A DNA stretch of 37,015 bases from Actinomycetota bacterium (lineage in GTDB: Bacteria > Actinomycetota > Actinomycetes > Mycobacteriales > Micromonosporaceae), in NCBI GenBank assembly GCA_005885555.1, contig VAWN01000054.1:11888-48902 (forward strand), in the 5' to 3' direction. Both the position numbers and the translations under genes were made by a program. This document shows positions 1 to 7,171 of this stretch, in pieces; position 1 is the first letter of the stretch; each line of letters starts with the position of its first letter. The notes under the pieces were generated by a model. That model worked only from the letters and a program-made list of their open reading frames with translations. It ran no database searches and was not told where the DNA came from.

Positions 1-716
1 GCATCACGCTGCTCAACACGATGCTCGACTTCAGCGAACCGGGACCGCTCGGCCGGTTCACCGACGAGGCGACCATCGCCAAGCTGGAGCGGAAGATGCG
101 CCGCCGCGGGTACCTCGAAGGCAGCGAGATGGCCGGTACCTTCGACCTGCTGCGCGCCAACGACCTGATCTTCAACTACGTGGTGTCGAACTGGCTGCTG
201 GGCCGGCAGCCGCCCGCCTTCGACATCCTCGCCTGGAACGCCGACTCGACCCGGATGCCGGCCGCGATGCACTCCTTCTACCTGCGCGAGTGCTACCTGC
301 ACAACCGGTTCGCCAAGGGCGAGCTGGAGCTGGCCGGCCAGCGGCTGGACCTGGGCGACGTCACCGAGGACCTGTACGTCGTCGCCGCCGTCAACGACCA
401 CATCGTGCCGTGGACGTCGTCGTACCTGACCGTCGGGCACGTGCGCGGCAACACCCGGTTCGTCCTGTCCAGCGGCGGGCACATCGCCGGCATCGTCAAC
501 CCGCCCGGCCCGAAGAACTGGTACGAGGTGGCGGACGAGACACCGCCGACCGCGGACGGGTGGCGGGCCGGCGCCACCCGCAAGTCCGGCTCCTGGTGGG
601 ACGACTGGGCGTGGTGGGCCGGCGAGCGGGCCGGGCCGCAGGTCGACCCGCCGCGGCTGGGCAGTGACGCGTATCCGGTACTCGGCGACGGGCCGGGTAC
701 CTACGTGCACAGCTGA
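1..716 (+). CDS. phaC: PHA synthase (PhaC), C-terminal part, 5' truncated by window edge
   Basis: C-terminal part of a polyhydroxyalkanoate synthase, which polymerises (R)-3-hydroxyacyl-CoA into storage polyester at the granule surface. The frame is open from base 3, so the true start and the nucleophilic Cys lie upstream of the window. Counting from the Met codon at 21, the segment NDHIVPW carries the catalytic Asp (D126) and GGHIAG carries the catalytic His (H154). The AWNADSTRMP and FYLRECYLHN blocks are also typical of class I PhaC. The TGA stop at 714-716 is four bases from the end of the convergent IclR gene. The family is clear; class I rather than another class is inferred from overall similarity. 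Confidence 0.93.
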   Translation, partial: ITLLNTMLDFSEPGPLGRFTDEATIAKLERKMRRRGYLEGSEMAGTFDLLRANDLIFNYVVSNWLLGRQPPAFDILAWNADSTRMPAAMHSFYLRECYLHNRFAKGELELAGQRLDLGDVTEDLYVVAAVNDHIVPWTSSYLTVGHVRGNTRFVLSSGGHIAGIVNPPGPKNWYEVADETPPTADGWRAGATRKSGSWWDDWAWWAGERAGPQVDPPRLGSDAYPVLGDGPGTYVHS

Positions 717-720
717 GGGT

Positions 721-1575
721 TCACCCGGTGTGCCGGTCGCTTCCCGAGGTCACCGGCCGCAGCCCGCTGGCGCGGACGTCCAGCTGACGCTCCAGGCCGA
801 GGGTCAGGTACCCGCGGGCGTGGTACCCGTGCAGCTCGCGGGACAGGCTGCGGGCCGCCACGATCAGCGGCGGCTGTACCAGCCGGAAGTCCTGCGGGTC
901 GGCGACGGTGAGTTCGAGCGCGGCCGCCACGCCGCCACCGGCCCCGAACGCGGGGACGGCCACCGCCGAGGCGGTCAGGTCCAGCTCGCGGCGGGACACC
1001 GCGACCCGGGTGAGCCGGATGGTCGCCAGCGCCCGGCGCAGCCGCTCGGGCGAGGTGAGCGTGAACGGGGTGTACCGCGGCAGCCCCATCGCGATCACCG
1101 CGTCGACCACCTGTGGCGAGGAGAAGGCGAGCAGCGCCTTGCCCATCGCGGTGGCGTGCGCGGGCAGCGAGGTGGTCTCGAACACCATCGAGACCGGGTG
1201 GTTGCCCTCCGCCTTCTCGATGTAGGCGACCTCCAGCCCCTCCAGGACACCGAGCCGTACCGTGGACCGCGGCGACGCCGCCGCCAGGTCCTCCAGCACC
1301 CGGCGGGCCCGTTCGTGCAGGCTCGGCGGCATCGGCGCCGCCTGGCTCGCGATCGCCTTGAGCTGCATGCCGATGCGGTACTGGCCGTCCTCGGCCCGTT
1401 CGAGCATTCCCCACGCCGCCATCTCCTGCGCGAGCCGGTGGGTGGTGGAGATGGGCAGGCCGGTGCGCCTGGCGATCTCGGTCAGCGAATACACGTTGCC
1501 ATCCGAAAACGTCAACAGGATCGCGATGACCTTGCTGGTCACCGATCGGCCGGCGTCCGCGGAGTTGCCCGACAT
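721..1575 (-). CDS. IclR-family transcriptional regulator (first of a tandem pair)
   Basis: 284-residue IclR-type regulator. An N-terminal winged helix-turn-helix (about residues 12-75, with SLTEIARRTGLPISTTHRL) precedes the IclR effector domain, which has the conserved LPAHATAMGKALLA block. The ATG at 1575 is chosen because AAGGGGG lies about 9 bases upstream; a longer open frame to 1632 has no better ribosome site. It resembles the neighbouring IclR gene, including the shared AGRSVTSKV start of the HTH, so the two look like an old tandem duplication. IclR proteins often control aromatic catabolism from adjacent genes, so the LigB/LigA operon at 2657-4901 is the probable target (inference). 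An 11-base palindrome at 1646-1656 lies in its upstream region. Confidence 0.92.
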   Translation of the reverse strand: MSGNSADAGRSVTSKVIAILLTFSDGNVYSLTEIARRTGLPISTTHRLAQEMAAWGMLERAEDGQYRIGMQLKAIASQAAPMPPSLHERARRVLEDLAAASPRSTVRLGVLEGLEVAYIEKAEGNHPVSMVFETTSLPAHATAMGKALLAFSSPQVVDAVIAMGLPRYTPFTLTSPERLRRALATIRLTRVAVSRRELDLTASAVAVPAFGAGGGVAAALELTVADPQDFRLVQPPLIVAARSLSRELHGYHARGYLTLGLERQLDVRASGLRPVTSGSDRHTG

Positions 1576-1645
1576 CGATGCTGCCCCCTTCGTCGGCCTC
1601 GGGCAACCGTCACACACGGCAGGGCTGAGCACCGCACGAACGTTG

Positions 1646-1656
1646 CCACTCAGTGG
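1646..1656. promoter_or_regulatory. Palindrome upstream of the first IclR gene, candidate operator
   Basis: CCACT-C-AGTGG is a perfect inverted repeat 71 bases upstream of the IclR start at 1575. It is flanked by CGTT on the left and AATGCG on the right. The same two flanks surround a CCACTGGG core in the 23-base repeats before ligB (3675-3720). The shared pattern suggests one regulator, plausibly an IclR protein, binds both places. This is inferred from sequence only. Confidence 0.4.
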
Positions 1657-1671
1657 GAATGCGGGGTCGGA

Positions 1672-2460
1672 TCACTCTCCATCGGTGGACAGGGGGACGG
1701 TTGCCCCGCGCAGCTGCCGGGATGCGCACCGGCCCGCGGTGCGCAGGGCGGGTTCCAGCCGGTCGACCGCGGGACTGGTCGAGGGAAGCACGATCGACAG
1801 CGCCGCGACGGCCTGGTTCGTCCGGTCGATGACGGGTACCGCGATCGACGTCCGGCCCACCGTCATCTCCTCCCGCGCGTACGCGACGCCGGTGCGCCGT
1901 ACCTCGCGCAGCGCCTGCCGCAGCAGGCCCGGCGCGACGATTGTATACGGAGTAAAACGTTTTAGCGGTGTGGCGAGCACCTCCTCCCGGTCCGCCCGGG
2001 ATGCGTAGGCCAGCAGTACCTTGCCCACTCCGGTCGCGTGCAGCGGCAGCCGGCCGCCGCGCCGCGACTTCACGGTCACCGAGCGGTGCCCGGTCACCCG
2101 CTCGACGTACAGCGCCTCGCGTCCCTCGCGGACCGCCAGGTGCACGTTCTGATGGGTCACCTCGTAGAGATCCTGCATGAACGGCAGGACCAGCTCGTTG
2201 AGCGTCTTGCTGCGCGGGGACAGCGAACCGACCTCCCACAGCCGCAGGCCGATCCGGTACCCGCTGCCGTCGGCCCGCTCCAGGCCGCCCCAGTCGACCA
2301 GCTCCGACGCCAGCCGGTAGGTGGTGGACACCGGCAGGCCGGCGCGGCGGGCCAGCTCGCCCAGGGACAGCTCCGGGTGTACCGGGGAGAAGGCGTTCAG
2401 GATCGAGACGACCTTGCTCGTGACCGAGCGCCCCGCCGGCTTGGTGCCGTTGCCGAGCAC
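1672..2460 (-). CDS. IclR-family transcriptional regulator (second of a tandem pair)
   Basis: IclR-type regulator of 262 residues from the GTG at 2460, or 271 from an ATG at 2487. The GTG is preferred because AGGAGG ends 5 bases before it. The HTH contains SLGELARRAGLPVSTTYRL and the effector domain has LPLHATGVGKVLLAYA. It is divergent from the amidohydrolase/ligB/ligA operon and is the likeliest direct regulator of that operon. Oddly, the codons for about LKRFTPYTI (around 1941-1967) are AT-rich rare ones (CTA, AAA, TTT, ACT, TAT, ACA) and contain a 12-base palindrome; the paralogue encodes the same region with GC-rich codons. Confidence 0.92.
   Translation of the reverse strand: MLGNGTKPAGRSVTSKVVSILNAFSPVHPELSLGELARRAGLPVSTTYRLASELVDWGGLERADGSGYRIGLRLWEVGSLSPRSKTLNELVLPFMQDLYEVTHQNVHLAVREGREALYVERVTGHRSVTVKSRRGGRLPLHATGVGKVLLAYASRADREEVLATPLKRFTPYTIVAPGLLRQALREVRRTGVAYAREEMTVGRTSIAVPVIDRTNQAVAALSIVLPSTSPAVDRLEPALRTAGRCASRQLRGATVPLSTDGE
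1953..1964. promoter_or_regulatory. AT-rich palindrome TAAAACGTTTTA inside the IclR coding region
   Basis: A perfect 12-base palindrome with a central CG, the layout of LacI-family operators, lies inside the second IclR gene. It is preceded at 1941-1948 by TTGTATAC. From base composition such a string is essentially unexpected here. It may be an internal operator or a roadblock site; no LacI-type gene is in the window. Confidence 0.4.
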
Positions 2461-2632
2461 GGTCACCTCCTCGCCCCGGAGTGACATCTACTGACCTTAT
2501 GCCCACGCCCAGGGCCAGGCACACACTCCCGCTGAGCAGAAGGTGCCATTCCGCGCAACTGCGCGCGGCCAGATCGTCGGCGGGTACCCCCACGGCGGCA
2601 CGCCACGGGCGGGTCCGCCGGCCGCGTGTCCG

Positions 2633-2643
2633 TCCACTGTGGA
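2633..2643. repeat. Palindrome TCCACTGTGGA, copy 1
   Basis: TCCAC-T-GTGGA sits 14 bases upstream of the amidohydrolase start, in the divergent region with the second IclR gene. The same 11-base pattern occurs at 15058-15068 and, with C in the centre, at 31576-31586. A one-mismatch copy forms the tip of the hairpin at 8152-8182. The function is unknown. Confidence 0.45.
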
Positions 2644-2656
2644 GCGTCGGGAGGCG

Positions 2657-3655
2657 ATGGCCGTGTCCGCTGCCGTCGACGTCCACGCGCACGCGATGCC
2701 GATGCCGCTGCTGCGGTGGCTGCGCCGGGAAGGGCTGGCCGAGGTCGGGCCGGACAACGATGTCGTGGTGCTCGACCCGCGGGTCAGCGGGATCGGGCCG
2801 GGTGCGGTGCTGCCGCTGGCCCGGTCGCAGTACGACGTGGCGGCCCGGCTGGCCGAGATGGACTCGGTCGGGGTGAGCCACCACGCGGTGTCGTTGCCGC
2901 CGTTCCTGTTCGCCTCGACCGCGCCGGACGCCGGGTTCGTCACCGGGATCGTCCGGCGCGGCAACGACGAGCTGGCCGGCTACGCCGGTGCGGCGGCCGA
3001 CCGGCTGGTGGCGCTCGGCTCGGTACCGCTGGGCTGGCCGGACGCCGCCGACGAGGCCCGCCGCTGCCTCGACGAGCTGGGCATGGCCGGCATCGTGATC
3101 GGCAGCCGGGGCGCCGGCCGCGAGCTCGACGACCGGGTCAACGACGAGCTGTGGCACCTGCTGGCGCAGCGCAGGGCGTTCGTCCTGCTGCACCCCAGCG
3201 GGGTACCCGACGCGCACCGCCAGCGCGACTTCCACCTCTCGCAGATCGTCGGGTACCCGATGGAGACCGCGCTCGCGGTGGCCCGGCTGATCTTCGGCGG
3301 CGTGCTGGAGCGGTACCGCCTGGTGCTGTGCCTGGCGCACGGCGGCGGCGGCCTGCCGGCGATCCGCGGCCGGCTGGACCTCGGCTGGGCGAGCAAGGCG
3401 GTCGCGCACACCACCCGGGTACCGCCGAGCCGGCTGGCCGACCGGCTGTACTACGACACCGCGGTGTTCAGCCCGATCCTGCTGCGCCGGCTCGTCGAGG
3501 ACGTCGGCCCCGGACACGTGCTGCTCGGCACCGACCATCCGTTCGAGCTGCGCGACCCGACCCCGGTCGAGTCGGTGCGGGTCCTGGGCCTGGTGCCGGA
3601 GGAGGAACGGGCGGTGCTGTGGGACACCGCGGCGCGGCTGCTACGGCTGCCCTAA
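2657..3655 (+). CDS. Amidohydrolase family 2 (ACMSD/decarboxylase-like) metal enzyme
   Basis: 332-residue TIM-barrel amidohydrolase of the ACMSD-like group, which contains many aromatic and semialdehyde carboxylate decarboxylases. Metal-site residues are visible: HAH (H10, H12), HPSG (H179), AHGGGG (H228) and GTDHPF (D293). It is the first gene of an apparent operon with ligB-like and ligA-like genes, so a hydrolase or decarboxylase step in a ring-cleavage pathway is likely. An analogous decarboxylase accompanies a LigB-type enzyme in the Paenibacillus protocatechuate 2,3-cleavage pathway; the substrate here is unknown. GGAGG lies only 2 bases before the ATG at 2657 and 8 bases before a GTG at 2663, so the GTG may be the real start. 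Confidence 0.85.
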   Translation: MAVSAAVDVHAHAMPMPLLRWLRREGLAEVGPDNDVVVLDPRVSGIGPGAVLPLARSQYDVAARLAEMDSVGVSHHAVSLPPFLFASTAPDAGFVTGIVRRGNDELAGYAGAAADRLVALGSVPLGWPDAADEARRCLDELGMAGIVIGSRGAGRELDDRVNDELWHLLAQRRAFVLLHPSGVPDAHRQRDFHLSQIVGYPMETALAVARLIFGGVLERYRLVLCLAHGGGGLPAIRGRLDLGWASKAVAHTTRVPPSRLADRLYYDTAVFSPILLRRLVEDVGPGHVLLGTDHPFELRDPTPVESVRVLGLVPEEERAVLWDTAARLLRLP

Positions 3656-3658
3656 CAC

Positions 3659-3720
3659 CCGGCCCACCGGCGCGAATGCGTTCGGCCCACTGGGCGCAAT
3701 GCGTTCGGCCCACTGGGCGG
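3659..3720. repeat. 23-base tandem repeats with internal palindrome upstream of ligB
   Basis: Two adjacent copies of a 23-base unit (3675-3697 and 3698-3720, differing in the last base) follow a degenerate half copy at 3659-3674. Each unit contains GCCCA-C-TGGGC, an inverted repeat, and starts with AATGCGTT. They occupy the 131-base gap between the amidohydrolase stop and the ligB-like start. Regularly spaced palindromes of this kind suggest repeated regulator binding sites or an internal promoter control region. Confidence 0.6.
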
Positions 3721-3786
3721 AAGAGCCGGCAGCACCGCGCGGACCGCGTGGAACGCTGGCGGGCACGACCAGAACAGGAGAGGCAG

Positions 3787-4620
3787 ATGGCGCAGATCGT
3801 CCTTGCCTACTGTGCTTCCCACGCCCCGATGATGGCCGCGGCCCGCGACTCCGCCCCCGAGGACCAGCGCGACCGGTTCTTCGGCGCGTTGGACCGGATC
3901 CGGCAGGAGGCGCGGGAGCGCGGCGTCCAGGCCTGCGTGGTGCTGTCCAACGAGCACTTCACCAACTTCTTCCTGGAGAACTTCCCGCAGATCTGCATCG
4001 GCCTCGGCGAGCGCAACTGGGGTCCGACCGAGCCGTGGCTGGAGATCGCCAAGGCGTGGATCCCCGGGCATCCCGCGCTGGGCGAGCACATCACCCGCCG
4101 GACCATCGCCGCCGGCTTCGATCCGGCGTTCTCCCACCTGCTGGAGCTCGACCACGGGGTGATGACCGTCTATCACGAGCTGGACCCGTCGATGCTGCTG
4201 CCGATGGTGCCGATCGTGCAGAACTGCGCGGTCGCGCCGCTGATGCCGGTACGCCGGTGGTACGCGTTCGGCAAGGCGCTGGGCGAGGCCGTGCGCAGCT
4301 TCCCGGAGCCACTGCGGGTCGCCGTGGTCGGTGCGGGCGGGCTGTCGCACCACGTGGGTACCCCGACCGTCGGCGACATCGACGAGGAGTTCGACCGCTG
4401 GTTCCTGGACCGTTTGGAACAGGGCCGGATCGAGGAGCTGCTCGACCTGACCGACGCCGAGATCGAGCTGGCCGGCAACGGGGCGCACGAGATCCGCAGC
4501 TGGCTGACGGTGGCCGGCGCGGCCGCTCCGGGTACCGCCCGGACGCTGGCCTACGAGCCGGTGTACCCGTGGATCACCGGGATGGCGGTGTCCCGGTTCG
4601 TGACGGCGGGTGTGAGTTGA
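3787..4620 (+). CDS. Class III extradiol ring-cleavage dioxygenase, LigB-like catalytic subunit
   Basis: 277-residue LigB-superfamily protein. By analogy with Sphingobium LigB (iron ligands His12, His61, Glu242; catalytic His195), the matching residues here are H12 in SHAPMM, H57 in NEHFTNFF, E235 in NGAHE and H188 in GLSHHVG. It should open a catechol-type ring by Fe(II)-dependent extradiol cleavage. The ATG at 3787 has GGAG 6 bases upstream. The next gene starts on its stop codon (TGATG at 4618-4622) and encodes the LigA-like partner, so the two are translationally coupled. The substrate (protocatechuate, gallate or another catechol acid) cannot be read from the sequence. Confidence 0.9.
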   Translation: MAQIVLAYCASHAPMMAAARDSAPEDQRDRFFGALDRIRQEARERGVQACVVLSNEHFTNFFLENFPQICIGLGERNWGPTEPWLEIAKAWIPGHPALGEHITRRTIAAGFDPAFSHLLELDHGVMTVYHELDPSMLLPMVPIVQNCAVAPLMPVRRWYAFGKALGEAVRSFPEPLRVAVVGAGGLSHHVGTPTVGDIDEEFDRWFLDRLEQGRIEELLDLTDAEIELAGNGAHEIRSWLTVAGAAAPGTARTLAYEPVYPWITGMAVSRFVTAGVS

Positions 4621-4901
4621 TGACCACCTACGAGCTGAACCGGTGCGTCTACGACTTCATGCGCGCGGGCGAGCTGGGTACCGGCGAGGTGGCACCCTTC
4701 GAGGCCGCCCGTTACGACCTGACCGACGTCGAGCGGCGCGCCTTCGAGGAGCCGGACATCGCCGCGCTGTACCGGATGGGCCTGCATCCGGTGCTGCTCA
4801 ACGGTTTCTGCCGGGCCGTCGGGTACACCCGCGACGGGTACCGCAAGCTGCTCGAACCGCTCGCCGACGCGGGTACCGGCAAGGCGCCGTGGCGCCACTG
4901 A
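4620..4901 (+). CDS. LigA-like small subunit of the extradiol dioxygenase
   Basis: 93-residue protein with the LigA fold signature YRMGLHPVLLNGFCRAVGYT and a following RDGYRKLLEPL helix. In the LigAB family the small subunit covers the active site of LigB and shapes substrate specificity. Its ATG overlaps the stop codon of the catalytic subunit, consistent with 1:1 synthesis. A hairpin four bases after its TGA probably ends the operon. Confidence 0.88.
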   Translation: MTTYELNRCVYDFMRAGELGTGEVAPFEAARYDLTDVERRAFEEPDIAALYRMGLHPVLLNGFCRAVGYTRDGYRKLLEPLADAGTGKAPWRH

Positions 4902-4904
4902 GAT

Positions 4905-4948
4905 GTCGGGCGGCGGCGTTCTGGAGCCAGCCGGCGTCGCCGCCCGAC
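4905..4948 (+). terminator. Hairpin terminator after the lig operon
   Basis: An 11-base-pair perfect stem (4905-4915 GTCGGGCGGCG with 4938-4948 CGCCGCCCGAC) begins four bases after the LigA-like stop. The 22-base loop can fold a small CTGG/CCAG helix. There is no U-tract, as is common for terminators in high-GC actinomycetes. Confidence 0.65.
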
Positions 4949-5090
4949 CCCACCACCGTGCTCACCCCTGCTCAAGGCTGTGCGTTCTTCCGGTGTGCGG
5001 GACGGCTTTCCGGCCGAACCCCGGTGCGCGGGGCGGGCGCCGGAGCGGTAGGGTCACCGCAGCGGCGACCGGTTGGGCTCGAACAAGGTG

Positions 5091-5852
5091 GTGAGGGTGG
5101 ATCGCCGGACGATGCTTCAGGCGGCCGTCGCGCTCGGTGCGGTACCCCTGGCGGGTTGTGAGGGCAGTCCGCCGGCGCCCGCGGCACGGCCCGAGCCACC
5201 CCCGTCCAGCGCGCCGCCGCCCCCACCCGCGGCCAGCCCCAGCCGGACCGCGCTGCCGGCGGAGGTCACCAACGGACCGCGGGACAAGCCGAACGTCGCG
5301 CTGACCTTCCACGGCCAGGGCGAGGCGGCGCAGGTCCGTGCCCTGCTCGGCGAGCTGGAGAAGGGCGGCGCGCGGGTCACCGTGCTGGCCGTGGGTAGCT
5401 GGTTGCAGGCGCAGCCGGACATGGCCCGGCGGATCCTCGACGGCGGTCACGAACTGGGCAACCACACCCAGACCCACGGGCCGATCGCGAGCATGGACTC
5501 CGCGCGCGCGTTCGCCGAGATCAACACCTGCGCGCAGCTGCTCAAGCGGCTGACCGGCTCGATCGGCACCTGGTTCCGGCCGTCGCAGACCCAGCACGCG
5601 ACCGCGCTGATCCAGGCGCAGGCGACCCGGGTCGGGTACCCCACGTGCCTGTCCTACGACCTCGACTCGCTCGACTACACAGACCCGGCGCCCGCGGCGG
5701 TCGTGTCGACCGTGGCGAAGTCGGTGCAAAACGGCTCGATCGTGAGCCTGCACTTCGGCCATGCCACCACAGTCACGGCCATCCCCGAGATCCTCGACCG
5801 GCTGCGCCAGCGTGGGTTGCGGCCGGTCACGATGACGGAGCTGGTGAGCTGA
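5091..5852 (+). CDS. NodB-like polysaccharide deacetylase lipoprotein lacking the usual TFDD motif
   Basis: About 253 residues from a GTG at 5091; GTG 5088, GTG 5097 and TTG 5073 are alternatives because the start region has several in-frame GTGs near AAGG. The N-terminus has a twin-Arg (DRR) before a hydrophobic stretch and a PLAGC lipobox, so a Tat-exported lipoprotein is likely. A Pro/Ala/Ser linker leads to a NodB fold. The normal TFDDG motif reads TFHGQG, so the catalytic-base and metal Asp are replaced. The HTQTH metal His pair is kept, and the third motif is degenerate (RPSQ). I recall LTFHG-type proteins as an actinobacterial subgroup, so this may be a divergent class with altered or no deacetylase activity. 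It overlaps the next gene (TGATG). Confidence 0.82.
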   Translation: MRVDRRTMLQAAVALGAVPLAGCEGSPPAPAARPEPPPSSAPPPPPAASPSRTALPAEVTNGPRDKPNVALTFHGQGEAAQVRALLGELEKGGARVTVLAVGSWLQAQPDMARRILDGGHELGNHTQTHGPIASMDSARAFAEINTCAQLLKRLTGSIGTWFRPSQTQHATALIQAQATRVGYPTCLSYDLDSLDYTDPAPAAVVSTVAKSVQNGSIVSLHFGHATTVTAIPEILDRLRQRGLRPVTMTELVS

Positions 5853-7054
5853 TGCGTCGCGCATCCCGACGGTTCCGGCTGCTGGCCGCCGCCCTGACCA
5901 CCGCGATGCTCGGGCTGGTCGCCGTCGCCGCCTGCTCCACCGGCGGTACCCCTTCGCCGCCCGCGGCGGCCGGGCAGAGTGCCGCCCCGCCGCCGAGCGG
6001 CGCGCCCAGCGCCGCCCCGCTGGACCTGCTGCCGGGCATGCCGCCGCCGCTCAAGCCCGGTGACCTGTACGCCGCCGACGGGCCGAACATGCTGGCCGAC
6101 GCGGTCAAGCACGACGTGTACCGGGTCTACGTGCCGGACAACGGCGCAGACAGCGTGACCGAGATCGATCCGGTCACCTACAAGGTGCTGAACACCACGC
6201 ACGTGCCGCACAGCCCGGAGCACGTGGTGCCGTCCTGGGACCTGCGCACCCTGTGGGTCAACAGCGACCAGGGCAACGCGCTGACCCCGATCGACCCGGC
6301 GACCGGAAAGATCGGTACGCCGGTGGCGGTGGACGACCCGTACAACCTGTACTTCACGCCGGACGGCAGGTACGCGGTGGTGATGGCCGAGGCGCACAAG
6401 CAGATCGTGTTCCGCGACCCACACACGCTCAAGGTGGTCAACACCGTCCCGGTACCGTGCTCCGGCGTCAACCACGTCGACTTCTCCCCGGACGGGCGGT
6501 ACTTCATCGCCAGCTGCGAGTTCTCCGGCGACCTCGTCAAGGTGGACACCGCGCAGCAGAAGATCATCGGTACCCTGCACCTGCCCGGCCGGCATCCGAT
6601 GCCGCAGGACGTGAAGATCTCCCCGGATGGGCGCACCTGGTACGTCGCCGACATGGACTCGGCCGGCGTGTGGGTACTCGACGGTGACGCGTTCACCTCG
6701 CCGACCCTGCTGCCCACCGGCCTCGGCGCGCACGGGCTGTACGTCAGCCGGGATTCGCGGTACCTGTACATCTCCAACCGGGCGGAGGGCTCGGTGTCGG
6801 TGCTGGAGTTCGCCACCGGCAAGCTCACGGCCAAATGGCGGATCCCCGGCGGGGGCAGCCCCGACATGGGCGGGCTGTCGCCGGACGGTACGGTGCTGTG
6901 GCTGTCCGGCCGGTACAACGGCGAGGTCTACGTGATCAGTACCGTCGACGGGCACCTCATCACGAAGATCAAGGTACCGGCGAACCCGCACGGCCTGTGC
7001 GTGTGGCCGCAGCCGGGGCGGTACTCCCTCGGGCACACCGGCATCCTGCGGTAG
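5852..7054 (+). CDS. YVTN-type beta-propeller lipoprotein
   Basis: 400-residue exported lipoprotein: positively charged N-terminus, hydrophobic segment, VAAC lipobox with Cys28, then a Pro/Ala/Ser linker. The rest is a series of YVTN/cytochrome-d1-like blades with recurring SPDGR and FTPDGRY turns and phrases such as YVPDNGADSVTEIDP. It begins on the stop codon of the deacetylase-like lipoprotein, so the two are likely made together and act on the outer face of the membrane. No enzymatic motif is evident; a binding or scaffold role on the cell wall is an inference. Confidence 0.85.
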   Translation: MRRASRRFRLLAAALTTAMLGLVAVAACSTGGTPSPPAAAGQSAAPPPSGAPSAAPLDLLPGMPPPLKPGDLYAADGPNMLADAVKHDVYRVYVPDNGADSVTEIDPVTYKVLNTTHVPHSPEHVVPSWDLRTLWVNSDQGNALTPIDPATGKIGTPVAVDDPYNLYFTPDGRYAVVMAEAHKQIVFRDPHTLKVVNTVPVPCSGVNHVDFSPDGRYFIASCEFSGDLVKVDTAQQKIIGTLHLPGRHPMPQDVKISPDGRTWYVADMDSAGVWVLDGDAFTSPTLLPTGLGAHGLYVSRDSRYLYISNRAEGSVSVLEFATGKLTAKWRIPGGGSPDMGGLSPDGTVLWLSGRYNGEVYVISTVDGHLITKIKVPANPHGLCVWPQPGRYSLGHTGILR

Positions 7055-7091
7055 CGCGGCTGGACGGCGCGCGCCCCGACCGCTGAACCCG

Positions 7092-7111
7092 GATACTTAT
7101 TTGCGCGTATC
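7092..7111. promoter_or_regulatory. AT-rich inverted repeat upstream of the CHRD gene
   Basis: GATAC (7092-7096) and GTATC (7107-7111) form an inverted repeat in an AT-rich island about 60-80 bases before the CHRD gene start, followed by CTATATC. This is the likely promoter/operator region, but no sigma-factor consensus is clear enough to assign. Confidence 0.4.
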
Positions 7112-7171
7112 TATATCGGGGTGCTGACGGCACCCTTGAGCGGCACGCCTTCTTCGAGGAAGGAACAGCAC

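Noticed and set aside
4902-5090. Possible small RNA or gene in the 190-base gap after the lig operon
   Set aside because: Apart from the terminator hairpin at 4905-4948 there is no conserved motif, convincing start or promoter that I can support.
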